From contig NZ_JAUXQZ010000036.1 in the NCBI RefSeq assembly GCF_030682035.1, positions 1 to 64,000 on the forward strand: 64,000 nucleotides of DNA, written 5' to 3'. This stretch comes from Brevundimonas sp. Lineage in GTDB: Bacteria; Pseudomonadota; Alphaproteobacteria; Caulobacterales; Caulobacteraceae. Below the pieces are notes generated by a model. It was given only the letters and a program-made list of their open reading frames with translations, ran no database searches and was not told the origin of the DNA. Shown here in pieces: positions 52,123 to 59,894 of this stretch. Each line of letters opens with the position of its first letter. The first letter of the stretch is position 1. Position numbers and translations under genes: made by a program.

Positions 52123-53274
52123 ATGGCCTGGACCGCGATTTCGACCCGAAATGAAACAGCGCCCATCGTGCGCGGCGGGTGGCTGGACGCCCTGCGTTTC
52201 ATTGTGGCCGCGCTGATCATCCTGCATCACTTCCAGGGCGCGGGTCCAATCGCCCTGGCCGAGGGGCTGCATCCGGTATTCGAGCGGGGCGGCTTCCTGC
52301 TCACCAACTTCTTCCTCATCGACAGCGGCTATGTGCTGATGCGGGTCTATGGCGGCTCGCTGGCTGAGGGCCGGATGTCGGCCGGCGACTTCTTCGCCAA
52401 ACGGTTCCTGCGGGTCTGGCCCGCGCACATCATCATGGGTTTGAGCCTGGTCGCCCTTGTCGTCGGGGGGACGGCGATCGGTGTCGGACCGCGGGCCCCG
52501 GAGTGGTTCGCCTGGGACCAGCTGCCGGCGCAACTGGGGCTGGTGCAGGCCTACGGGATTCACGGCGGATACGGCTGGAACGCCCCGAGCTGGTCGATCT
52601 CGGCCCTGATCGGCTGCTATCTGGCCTTTCCGTGGATCCTGAAGGCGTTGGTGCGGTTGGGACCGTGGAGCGTGCTGGCGCTGGGCGTCGGCCTGTATCT
52701 GGTCGCCAACCAGCTGACCTGGAGCCTGCTGGGTTATCCCGTCTATCAGATGCCGATGGGCTTCGGCTTCATCCGCGCCCTGCCGCTGTTCCTCCTGGGC
52801 ATGGCCCTGGCGTGGTTCGCGCAGAAGGTCTGGATCGCGCCGAAGCTGGCCGGCTGGGCCGGGATCGGCGCCGCCCTGATGCTGGCCTTCGTGCAGTATT
52901 TCGACAAACACGCCCTGATCTCGCTGGCCTGTATCTCGACCATCATCCTGGCGGCCGGCGCGGTGCCCACGCCGCGGCCCTCGAAATGGGTGGAGAAGGC
53001 GGCGCAGGTCTCGTTCTCGATGTTCATCACCAATGAGGTGATCCGCATCGCCTGGTTCGGCGTGGTCAATGTCCTGATCGCCAAATTCGCACTGCCCATC
53101 GCCGCCCAGTGGGCGCTGTGGGGGATGGGCTTACTGGCGGCCTTCGCCTTCGCCTTCCTGTTCCATGTGCTGATCGACACGCCGATACAGAACCGCATCC
53201 GCGTCTGGCTCAAGGGGCGGTCGCGCCCGCGCCGGACGATCGTGACCCAGCCGGTGGCGTCGCTGGAGGGCTGA
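52123..53274 (+). CDS. Acyltransferase family 3 membrane protein
   Basis: A 383-residue integral membrane acyltransferase (OafA/YrhL type) with about ten helices. The family opening GGWLDALRFIVAALIILHHF includes the conserved His, and FFAKRFLRVWPAHIIMG carries the R-x10-H-like region. Such proteins O-acetylate surface polysaccharides or lipids; the target here is unknown. ATG 52123 is preferred over GTG 52114. It lies among flagellar genes but on the opposite strand. Confidence 0.88.
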   Translation: MAWTAISTRNETAPIVRGGWLDALRFIVAALIILHHFQGAGPIALAEGLHPVFERGGFLLTNFFLIDSGYVLMRVYGGSLAEGRMSAGDFFAKRFLRVWPAHIIMGLSLVALVVGGTAIGVGPRAPEWFAWDQLPAQLGLVQAYGIHGGYGWNAPSWSISALIGCYLAFPWILKALVRLGPWSVLALGVGLYLVANQLTWSLLGYPVYQMPMGFGFIRALPLFLLGMALAWFAQKVWIAPKLAGWAGIGAALMLAFVQYFDKHALISLACISTIILAAGAVPTPRPSKWVEKAAQVSFSMFITNEVIRIAWFGVVNVLIAKFALPIAAQWALWGMGLLAAFAFAFLFHVLIDTPIQNRIRVWLKGRSRPRRTIVTQPVASLEG

Positions 53275-53311
53275 AGCCCCGGATCTCCCGATCAGGGGAG
53301 GATGCCGGCCG

Positions 53312-53611
53312 TCAGATCGGCATCCGCATGATCTCCTGATAGGCCTGGATCACCTGATCGCGGACGGCCATGACGGTCTCCAGCGAGGCCTCCGCCGAGG
53401 AGACGGCGGTGACTACGTCGATCAGACTGCCCTGCCCCTGAACGGCCGAGGCCATCTGGGTTTCGGCGGCGCGCGAGGACTGGGTCATGTCGCCCATGAC
53501 GCTGGTCAGCATGTCGGCGAAGCCGGACTGGCCGACGCCCGCAGTCGGTGCGGCGGGCATTTCCGTGCCCTGGATCGCCGAATAGGCTCGCGCCGCCGCC
53601 AAGGGGTTCAT
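53312..53611 (-). CDS. fliE: Flagellar hook-basal body protein FliE
   Basis: Connects the MS ring to the rod (99 residues). The family pattern FADMLTSVMGDMTQSSRAAETQM and the C-terminal LIDVVTAVSSAEASLETVMAVRDQVIQAYQEIMRMPI are clear. Last gene of flgB-flgC-fliE, 10 nt after flgC. Confidence 0.95.
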   Translation of the reverse strand: MNPLAAARAYSAIQGTEMPAAPTAGVGQSGFADMLTSVMGDMTQSSRAAETQMASAVQGQGSLIDVVTAVSSAEASLETVMAVRDQVIQAYQEIMRMPI

Positions 53612-53621
53612 GGCCTAAATC

Positions 53622-54041
53622 CTATTTCTTCAGCAGATCGAGGGTGCGGGCGTCCATCGCCCGCGCGGTCTCGATGACATTGAGGTTGGCCTCGTAGGCG
53701 CGTTGGGCCTCGCGCATATCCATGGCCTCGACCAGGGTGTCGACATTGGGCCGCAACACATAGCCTTCGGCGTTGGCGGCCGGATGGCTGGGATCGTATT
53801 CGGAGCGGAAGTCGCCCTGGTCGACACGCACCTCCGCGAGCGCCACACCGGTCGCGCCGTTGATCTCGCGCGCCTGAAAGACAGCGATCTGGCGGCGGTA
53901 AGGCTGGCCGCCGGCGACCGGCGAGGTCGACTGGGCGTTGGCGATGTTCTCTGCGATGATCCGCATGCGCGACTGCTGGGCCTGCAGGGCGCTGGCGGCC
54001 ACAGCCATGGCCGAGTTGCGGGGCGGGATCGGGTCGGGCAT
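53622..54041 (-). CDS. flgC: Flagellar basal-body rod protein FlgC
   Basis: Proximal rod protein of 139 residues. The N-terminal rod motif AVAASALQAQQSRMRIIAENIANAQSTSP and the C-terminal MREAQRAYEANLNVIETARAMDARTLDLLKK are diagnostic. It follows flgB by 14 nt and precedes fliE. Confidence 0.96.
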   Translation of the reverse strand: MPDPIPPRNSAMAVAASALQAQQSRMRIIAENIANAQSTSPVAGGQPYRRQIAVFQAREINGATGVALAEVRVDQGDFRSEYDPSHPAANAEGYVLRPNVDTLVEAMDMREAQRAYEANLNVIETARAMDARTLDLLKK

Positions 54042-54055
54042 CGGCTAATCCTCGA

Positions 54056-54463
54056 TCAACGGCCGGGGGCGCGGGCCGCCATGCGCAGCATCTGCATGGA
54101 TTTCTGGTAGAAGCCGATGGCCGCGTCATAGGCCATGCGGCTCTCGGCCATCTTGAGCATCTGTTCCTCGACCACGACCGAATTGCCGTCGAGCGTGGTC
54201 TCCGAATCGGGCGCGGATCGGGTCTCGAATCGGGCCGTCGCGCCGGCCGGGGCGATATGCATGGCGCTGGTGCGAACCATACGGACCCCGCCTCCCCCCT
54301 CCGCGAGCGCACGGGCGAAATCGGTCGGCTGGTTCAGGTCGCGGCTGGCGTAGCCCGGCGTGTCCGCATTGGCGACATTCTGGGCGATGACGCGCTGGCG
54401 CTCGTCCAACCAGGACAGGCGGCCCTTGATCTGGCTGAGCAGCGGCAGGTCGGTGAAGCCCAC
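54056..54463 (-). CDS. flgB: Flagellar basal-body rod protein FlgB
   Basis: Proximal rod protein (135 residues). The rod motif appears as RLSWLDERQRVIAQNVANADTPGYASRDL, and the C-terminal helix is EEQMLKMAESRMAYDAAIGFYQKSMQMLRMAA. The start is GTG 54463. First gene of flgB-flgC-fliE, with a CtrA-type promoter 39 nt upstream. Confidence 0.95.
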   Translation of the reverse strand: MGFTDLPLLSQIKGRLSWLDERQRVIAQNVANADTPGYASRDLNQPTDFARALAEGGGGVRMVRTSAMHIAPAGATARFETRSAPDSETTLDGNSVVVEEQMLKMAESRMAYDAAIGFYQKSMQMLRMAARAPGR

Positions 54464-54502
54464 GTCAGGCGCTCCCGGGCGCGGATCGCCCCTTCGAGAT
54501 GG

Positions 54503-54539
54503 GCAGAAACTGCCGCCTGCATGGTTAACGGGGGGTTAT
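54503..54539. promoter_or_regulatory. flgB/fliO divergent promoter: CtrA-like box plus flagellar motif
   Basis: Minus-strand reading toward flgB: ATAA-CCCCCCG-TTAA (54539-54525), then CCATGC and CGGCAGTTTCTGC to 54503, aligned with the fliF and fliQ motifs. A further TTAAC half-site at 54552-54556 lies just before fliO on the plus strand, so CtrA may serve both directions of this 115-bp gap. Confidence 0.75.
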
Positions 54540-54578
54540 CTCAATGTGGCGTTAACCATGTCGGGCGAAGTCTGCCGC

Positions 54579-54854
54579 ATGAATTTCCTCGACCTCGCCC
54601 GGGCGATCTTCGCCCTTGCCTTCACCCTCGGGATCATCGGCCTGGCCGCCTGGGCCTCGCGCCGATACCTGCCGCAGTTGCTGGCCCGGATCAGCGCCGA
54701 GCGCGGCGAACGGCGGATGACCGTGGTCGAGACCCTGGTGCTGGACCCCGCGCGGCGACTGGTGCTGGTCAGGATCGACGACGAAGAGCGGCTGCTGATT
54801 CTCGGCGAAGGCCGCGAACTGATCGAACCGCGCGGGCCGGAGGAAGCGAAGTGA
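54579..54854 (+). CDS. fliO: Flagellar biosynthesis protein FliO
   Basis: Small export-apparatus assembly factor (91 residues) with one N-terminal helix (LARAIFALAFTLGIIGLAAWASRRYLP) and a compact cytoplasmic domain (MTVVETLVLDPARRLVLVRIDDEERLLILGEGRELI). ATG 54579 is chosen because the helix follows directly; ATG 54558 is an alternative. It helps the FliP-FliR core assemble and overlaps the fliP start. Confidence 0.88.
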   Translation: MNFLDLARAIFALAFTLGIIGLAAWASRRYLPQLLARISAERGERRMTVVETLVLDPARRLVLVRIDDEERLLILGEGRELIEPRGPEEAK

Positions 54855-55675
54855 GCCTCAAGGGCGTCTTCGTCCTCCCCTCTCGCGCCGAGCTTAAGCG
54901 CGCGGCGATCCTGTCGCTGATCACCACCGGCTTCTGCCTGCTATGGCCTTTGGCCGCCCTGGCCCAGGACCTGGCGGCGGCGGGCGGGCCTGGAGCGGCC
55001 ATCAATGTCGACCTCGGCACCGGCTCAGGCCTGACCGAACGGGTGGTGCAGTTGGTCGGATTGATGACCGTGCTGTCTCTGGCCCCGTCGATCGTGATCA
55101 TGACGACCAGCTTCGTCCGGATCATTGTGGTGCTGTCGCTGCTGCGCACGGCGCTGGGGATGCAGCAGTCGCCGCCCAACGCTGTACTGGTGTCCCTCGC
55201 CCTGTTCCTGAGCGCCATCGTCATGGCCCCGACCTGGCAGGACGCCTATGATTCGGGCATCCGACCCCTGCTGGATCAGCAAATGGAGCTGCCCCAGGCC
55301 TTCGATGCGGCGTCGGAACCTGTGAAGACTTTCATGCTCGGCCAGGTCGACCAGGACGACCTGGCGCTGTTCGTCCGGCTGTCCCAGCTGGAGGCCCCGA
55401 CGGCGACCGCCGACCTGCCCCTCAGAGTGGTCACTCCGGCCTTCATGATCAGTGAGTTGAAGCGCGCGTTCGAAATCGGATTTCTCCTTTTCGTTCCGTT
55501 CCTTGTGATAGATCTGGTGGTCGCCAGCGTACTCATGTCCATGGGTATGATGATGCTGCCCCCAGTGGTGATTTCCCTGCCCTTCAAACTGATCTTTTTC
55601 GTGCTCGTGGACGGCTGGAGACTGGTCGCCGGAAGCCTGGTCGAGAGCTTCCAGAGAGCGTCCGGTAGCGGATAA
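54851..55675 (+). CDS. fliP: Flagellar export apparatus protein FliP
   Basis: Central export-gate protein (274 residues) made with a cleavable signal (LSLITTGFCLLWPLAALAQ). Family motifs: TVLSLAPSIVIMTTSFVRIIVVLSLLRTALGMQQSPPN, VVTPAFMISELKRAFEIGFLLFVPFLVIDLVVASVLMSMGMMMLPP. The start is GTG 54851, overlapping the fliO stop (GTGA). A hairpin follows the stop. Confidence 0.96.
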   Translation: MSLKGVFVLPSRAELKRAAILSLITTGFCLLWPLAALAQDLAAAGGPGAAINVDLGTGSGLTERVVQLVGLMTVLSLAPSIVIMTTSFVRIIVVLSLLRTALGMQQSPPNAVLVSLALFLSAIVMAPTWQDAYDSGIRPLLDQQMELPQAFDAASEPVKTFMLGQVDQDDLALFVRLSQLEAPTATADLPLRVVTPAFMISELKRAFEIGFLLFVPFLVIDLVVASVLMSMGMMMLPPVVISLPFKLIFFVLVDGWRLVAGSLVESFQRASGSG

Positions 55676-55677
55676 AT

Positions 55678-55692
55678 CCCCACCCCGTGGGG
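55678..55692 (+). terminator. Hairpin after fliP
   Basis: CCCCAC / GTGGGG stem with a CCC loop 2 nt after the fliP stop, followed by GTT. Short but well placed to end the fliOP transcript. Confidence 0.5.
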
Positions 55693-55793
55693 GTTACAGC
55701 GGCGAAGTCGCTTGCCAAGGGAAGAAAAAGCGGCGTCAATCCGTCCGTCATCGCCCCTGAATCGGGGCGAGCTCACATCGGGAAACGACCCAT

Positions 55794-56072
55794 ATGACCA
55801 CCCAAGCAGAACTCATCGCCTCCGTCGCCAAGGACGCCGGTGTCAGCCAGGCCGACGCCGGTCGCATGCTCGACGCCCTCGTAAAGAACATCCACAAGTC
55901 GCTGACCGGTGGCGGCGACGTGCGCATCTCGAACCTCGGCGTGTTCGACACCGCCGCCCGCGCCGCCCGTGAAGGCCGCAACCCGGCCACCGGCGCGACC
56001 ATCAAGATCGCCGCCTCGAAGGCCGTGCGCTTCCGCGTTTCGAAGCCGCTCAAGGATGCGGTGAACAAGTAA
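55794..56072 (+). CDS. hup: HU family DNA-binding protein
   Basis: Histone-like nucleoid protein of 92 residues. The N-terminal helices (TQAELIASVAKDAGVSQADAGRMLDALVKNIHKSL) are followed by the DNA-binding beta-arm region with GREGRNPATG-type AAREGRNPATGATIKIAASKAVRFRVSKPLKDAV. The family PRxxRNPxTG motif appears as REGRNPATG. A small hairpin in the leader (55752-55769) precedes ATG 55794. Confidence 0.95.
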   Translation: MTTQAELIASVAKDAGVSQADAGRMLDALVKNIHKSLTGGGDVRISNLGVFDTAARAAREGRNPATGATIKIAASKAVRFRVSKPLKDAVNK

Positions 56073-56101
56073 GTCCCTTTCCCCTCTTTCGGGGGGATGC
56101 C

Positions 56102-58954
56102 TTACGCAGGACGGGCGGGCGCCGCGGGTCGGTTCCCGCCCGTTTTCGTTCGGAGCTCGGCCTTCATGGCCGCGACCCAACCGGCGAAGGTGTCGGCCGA
56201 GGCGGCAAGACCGGCAAAGTCGCCCGGAGACGCGCCGCCGCCCACGCCGTCGTCCAGTGCGATCGACAGGGCGGACTTCGCCCGCGCCCCCGCCACGAAC
56301 GGCCGATAGTTGCGCGACAGCCGGGTCAGGGCCGCATTGTCAGTGCCCAGCGAATAGCCGACGCCAGCGCGGATCAGCCGGGCCTCCTCGGAAACGGTCA
56401 GGGCCGCAGGATTGCGGAAGCGCTCGCCCAGCAGGGCCTCATAGAGGGGAGCCGCCAGCGCCCAGTTTCGCTGTTTCCAGAACACTTCGGCGCGGACTTC
56501 GCGGGCCTCGGGCGAGGTGTCCGTGCCCAGCACCTCCAGCGCATGGTCGAAACGGCCCAGATCCATCAGCGCCCGGCCCTCCAGCGCGCGGCGCTCAATG
56601 TTCAGGGCGGAGGGAAGGATGGTGGTGCGGGAGCTCCAGATGGCCTGCAGCGCCGGCTCCGGCTGGCGGTCCATCAGATAGATGGCGGCGAGATCGGTCG
56701 CGACCTGGGCCTTGGCCACGCCCTCAAGCCGGTTCTCGACCTGGTATTTCAGTAGTTCAGCGGCCTGGTCCAGCAGGTCGACATCGACCAGACGGCGCGA
56801 CAGGCGGCGCACCATCTCGTCGCCGTCCGCGCCGATGGGGGTCAGTTCGCGAAAGTCGTAGAACAGGCCCAGCGCCTGCACGGGCTGAAGGCCGTCGGCC
56901 CCACCCTCAAGGAACAGCATGCGGAAGGCGGCGCCCAGATCGGCCTGGATGTCGGCGGCGCCCTCGAGACGGTTCAGATTGGGCCCGGCCCCCTTCAGGG
57001 CGGTCAGGGCCTCGCGATACAGTCCCTGCGACAGATAGAGCTGGCCCAGTTGGCGGATGACGGCCAGTTCGGTGGCGTCGCCACGCCAGCGCCAGCGCAG
57101 GCCCTCGAGGTCCTTGGCCGCCGCATCGGCCTTCATCGTCCCCTTGGCCAGGGATAGACGGACCACGCCCAGTTTGGCGGGGACCGAGACGGCGTCCAGC
57201 GGCGCGCGGCCGATGGCGGTATACACGGCCAGCGCACGGTCGGACTGGCCGTCCAGTTCGAACAGCTTGGCCTGCACCAGACGGGCGGTCAGCTGGTCAG
57301 CGGCGGGGGCGTTCTGGCTGAAGCTGTAGGCCAGCAGGGCGCGGGCGGCGTCGAGGTCGCCGGTCTCCAGCGCCGCCAAGGCGTGCGCGGCGCCGAAGCG
57401 CGCGCGCCAATGGGCGGGGAACTCATCCACCGCCGAAGCCCCGGCGGCGAAGGCCTGTCGGGCCGAGGCCCAGTCGCCCTGGGTTGAGGCGATATAGCCG
57501 CGCCAGACCGCCGAGGCGGGGTCTGAGGCGACGGCGGCGGAAGCGAAATCGCCCTGGGCCTCCTCCATACGGCCGATGGAGGCGCGCGCGGCGCCGCGCA
57601 GGCCGCGCAACTCCGGCTCGCCAGCCATGTTGGGGGCCTGCACGACGATGCTGTTCAGAACGCCGACGGCCTCATAGCCGAGGCCGGAACCGACGAGGAA
57701 ACGAGCCAGGGCGAAGCGGGCCTCGGCCGGGGCGCGGGGATCGTCTCCGGCGGCCATCGACTCCCGGGCCGCCCCATCCTGAAGCTGGCGATAGCGGGCG
57801 GAGAAGCCGTCGTGGCCGGCCTCGGCCCACTCGGTCAGGATCAGCGCCGGGTATTTCGCCCGCCGGGGCGCGCCGTCCTCGGCCGAGGCGGCGTCGAGGG
57901 CGGCGGACGGGGGCGACAGGATCAGGCCGCCCGGCCGGCTGAGGGTGACCAGATCGCCCTCGGCCTGGATGGCGAGGTCGCTGGCCAAGGTCTCCACAGC
58001 CAATCCATGGGCCGTGGGCAGCAGGGCCAGGTCGACGGTGCGGCGGCGATCGGCGAAGCCCTTGCCGGGAGCCAGGGCGGTGACGGCGGCGAAGCGGTCG
58101 CCCGCCAGCGGATCGGTCAGCCAGACGGCCCGGGTCGCGCCGGCCATGCGAGCGACAAGGACCGGTTTCCCGTCGTCCTGACGGTCGATGGCGACGCCCT
58201 GGACGGCGACGGGCTGGCCGCCGATAGTCACGGTCCAGGTGGAGCCCTGCGCAGCCGCCGAGACGGCGAGGCCTTCGGGGGCGGCGATGCGGACCGCGAC
58301 GTGATCGGGACCGGCGGTCCAGCGGGCGTCGGAGACAGGGCCCAGCTGTCCGGCCCCAGGCATGTCGAGGCGGGCGGTCGTGTCGAAGACCACCCAGACG
58401 GCCTCGCCGCGGCGGAAGACTGCGGCCCCGACCGGCGTGGACCAGGCGAAGGACAGGCGGATTTTGGCGGGCGTGGCGACGGCCGTGACCGGCACGGTCT
58501 GAGCCGGGGCAGCGGGCGTCTCGACGGGCCCAGCGACCGGGGGCGTGGCGTAGAGGTTGAGCCAGATGGCCCCGTCGGCCGAGCCGGTGCGGGCGTCCGC
58601 GCCCTCGGCCAGGGTCAGGACCAGTTCGGTGGCGCCCCGGACAGCACGGGTCTCGACCTTGTCCACGCCGCGCGGCGGATTGACCTTGAGGCGCGAGACG
58701 TCGGGCGCGGCGGTGGAGCCGATGCGGACGATGACATCGCGGCCGTCGCGGCGCACTTGGGCGCGGGCGCCGATGGCGCCGGCGAATTCGATGCGGGTGT
58801 ACTCGGTGTTTGAGCCGATGCGGATCGCGACCGGGTCCAGCGGGACGGCGACGGTCTGGGCCAGCGGGGCCAAGGGCGCGAACAGCACCGCGCCCGCCGC
58901 GGCGGCGGCCACGGAGGTCTTGAGAATGCGCTTGCTGGCGGAGACCCCGGACAT
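56102..58954 (-). CDS. Large secreted TPR-repeat protein of unknown function
   Basis: A 950-residue exported protein. Signal peptide-like N-terminus (ILKTSVAAAAAGAVLFAPLAPLAQ), then a beta-rich region (about 35-330) resembling AMIN-type repeats (IRIGSNTEYTRIEFAGAIGARAQVRRDGRDVIVRIG; TELVLTLAEGADART; KIRLSFAWSTPVGAAVF). A TPR-rich helical region follows (about 400-940; RFALARFLVGSGLGYEAVGVL, DWASARQAFAAGAS, GLYREALTALKGAG). I do not recognise a named family. ATG 58954 is the signal-peptide start. It may act in envelope or motility structures, which is inference from architecture and position only. Confidence 0.82.
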   Translation of the reverse strand: MSGVSASKRILKTSVAAAAAGAVLFAPLAPLAQTVAVPLDPVAIRIGSNTEYTRIEFAGAIGARAQVRRDGRDVIVRIGSTAAPDVSRLKVNPPRGVDKVETRAVRGATELVLTLAEGADARTGSADGAIWLNLYATPPVAGPVETPAAPAQTVPVTAVATPAKIRLSFAWSTPVGAAVFRRGEAVWVVFDTTARLDMPGAGQLGPVSDARWTAGPDHVAVRIAAPEGLAVSAAAQGSTWTVTIGGQPVAVQGVAIDRQDDGKPVLVARMAGATRAVWLTDPLAGDRFAAVTALAPGKGFADRRRTVDLALLPTAHGLAVETLASDLAIQAEGDLVTLSRPGGLILSPPSAALDAASAEDGAPRRAKYPALILTEWAEAGHDGFSARYRQLQDGAARESMAAGDDPRAPAEARFALARFLVGSGLGYEAVGVLNSIVVQAPNMAGEPELRGLRGAARASIGRMEEAQGDFASAAVASDPASAVWRGYIASTQGDWASARQAFAAGASAVDEFPAHWRARFGAAHALAALETGDLDAARALLAYSFSQNAPAADQLTARLVQAKLFELDGQSDRALAVYTAIGRAPLDAVSVPAKLGVVRLSLAKGTMKADAAAKDLEGLRWRWRGDATELAVIRQLGQLYLSQGLYREALTALKGAGPNLNRLEGAADIQADLGAAFRMLFLEGGADGLQPVQALGLFYDFRELTPIGADGDEMVRRLSRRLVDVDLLDQAAELLKYQVENRLEGVAKAQVATDLAAIYLMDRQPEPALQAIWSSRTTILPSALNIERRALEGRALMDLGRFDHALEVLGTDTSPEAREVRAEVFWKQRNWALAAPLYEALLGERFRNPAALTVSEEARLIRAGVGYSLGTDNAALTRLSRNYRPFVAGARAKSALSIALDDGVGGGASPGDFAGLAASADTFAGWVAAMKAELRTKTGGNRPAAPARPA
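56111..56143 (+). terminator. Rho-independent-like terminator of hup
   Basis: ACGGGCGGG (56111-56119) pairs with CCCGCCCGT (56135-56143), followed by TTT. It lies 39 nt after the hup stop and within the last codons of the convergent TPR gene, so the terminator and coding sequence overlap. Confidence 0.6.
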
Positions 58955-59097
58955 ATGCGCGCACCGTCGCTCGACCGGCCTTTCAACGCAGTTAACGGTT
59001 GGTGACCGCCGATCCCGGCGTCCGCGACACCAAAGCGCGTTGCGGCAGGGCGCTGGCGGGCCGACATGCGGTGCGGCCCTCCTGTCAGGATCCGAAC

Positions 59098-59517
59098 GTG
59101 ACCGAACCCCCGTCCGAGCCCGCATATCCGCCGCTGAACACCCTTTCGACCGGCCTGCGCTGCCTCTGTCCGCGCTGTGGCCAGGGGCCATTGCTCAAGG
59201 GGTTTCTGACCATCCGCGAGGTCTGCCCGGCCTGCGGGCTGGACTATGGTTTCGCCGAACCGGCGGACGGCCCGGCCTTCTTCGGCATGAGTGCGGTCGG
59301 AATCGTGGGCATGGCCCTGTTCATGTGGTTCGAGTTCGCCGCCCACCCGCCGATCTGGGTGCATCTGGTCGTGACCATGCCCTTGCTGGTCATCGGCTGT
59401 CTGGCCGTTCTGCGGCCGCTCAAGGGCTGGCTGGTGTCGGAACAGTTCATCCACAAGGCCGCGCCGCCGGTGTTCGAGAGCAACGGCAAACACGGCGAAG
59501 GCTCGAAATGGCGGTAG
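59098..59517 (+). CDS. DUF983 family protein
   Basis: A 139-residue protein with an N-terminal zinc-ribbon-like pair of CxxC motifs (GLRCLCPRCGQGPLLKGFLTIREVCPACGLDY) and two transmembrane helices (AVGIVGMALFMWFEFAA; LVVTMPLLVIGCLAVLRPL). This is the DUF983 layout; members often accompany cytochrome oxidase genes but their role is unclear. The start is GTG 59098 with AGGAT upstream. The divergent neighbour is the large TPR gene. Confidence 0.9.
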   Translation: MTEPPSEPAYPPLNTLSTGLRCLCPRCGQGPLLKGFLTIREVCPACGLDYGFAEPADGPAFFGMSAVGIVGMALFMWFEFAAHPPIWVHLVVTMPLLVIGCLAVLRPLKGWLVSEQFIHKAAPPVFESNGKHGEGSKWR

Positions 59518-59583
59518 AGCCCGCCATTTGACTTCCAGGCCGGGCCAGCGCCCCTTGCGGCCGTCCCGGGGAGGGGCGCAGCC

Positions 59584-59679
59584 ATGGACATCGAACGCAT
59601 TCTTTCGGGGCTTCTGATCCTCGTGCCCGCCGTCATCCTGGCGATGGCGGCGGTGATGATTATCAAGCGCAAACGGTGA
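59584..59679 (+). CDS. 31-residue membrane peptide
   Basis: A short open frame with an excellent GGGGAGGGG ribosome site 8 nt before the ATG. The product has an N-terminal polar start (MDIERI), one hydrophobic helix (LSGLLILVPAVILAMAAVMII) and a basic end (KRKR), i.e. a single-pass positive-inside small protein. It stops 1 nt before the 3' end of the convergent tRNA-Arg gene. No family name is known to me. Confidence 0.6.
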   Translation: MDIERILSGLLILVPAVILAMAAVMIIKRKR

Positions 59680-59680
59680 A

Positions 59681-59757
59681 TGGCGACCCCGGAGGGACTC
59701 GAACCCCCGACCTCTGCTTTAGGAAAGCCTTGCTCTATCCGGCTGAGCTACGGGGTC
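59681..59757 (-). tRNA. tRNA-Arg (anticodon CCU)
   Basis: A complete 77-nt cloverleaf including an encoded CCA. The acceptor stem pairs GACCCCG with CGGGGTC, the D-arm is GCTC..GAGC, and the T-arm is GGGGG-TTCGAGT-CCCTC. The seven-base anticodon loop TTCCTAA gives anticodon CCU, reading AGG. The anticodon stem AGGCT/AGCAG has only three Watson-Crick pairs, with mismatches at 27-43 and 28-42, which is unusual. Confidence 0.93.
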
Positions 59758-59866
59758 ACGCAGGCTGACCTAGCGGGTGACGGGGCGGCGGGGAAGCGTC
59801 TGCGAGCTTCGCCCTTTGCGATTTTCTGATCCGGCCGCACCGGGGCTGGAACACCACCGTTCTCGA

Positions 59867-59894
59867 TTGTGGTTAATCCGTCTTAAGATACAAT
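59867..59894 (+). promoter_or_regulatory. Candidate promoter of the helicase operon, with GANTC cluster downstream
   Basis: TTGTGG (59867-59872) and TACAAT (59889-59894) are 16 nt apart in the only AT-rich patch of the 297-bp gap. A TTAA-N6-TTAA lies in the spacer. Three GANTC (CcrM methylation) sites follow at 59916, 59934 and 59945, two of them forming the arms CGAATC / GATTCG. This arrangement suggests cell-cycle, GcrA/CcrM-type control, which is inference. Confidence 0.5.

Noticed and set aside
59873..59886. CtrA box upstream of the helicase gene
   Set aside because: The two TTAA words are 6 nt apart rather than 7; retained only as a remark.
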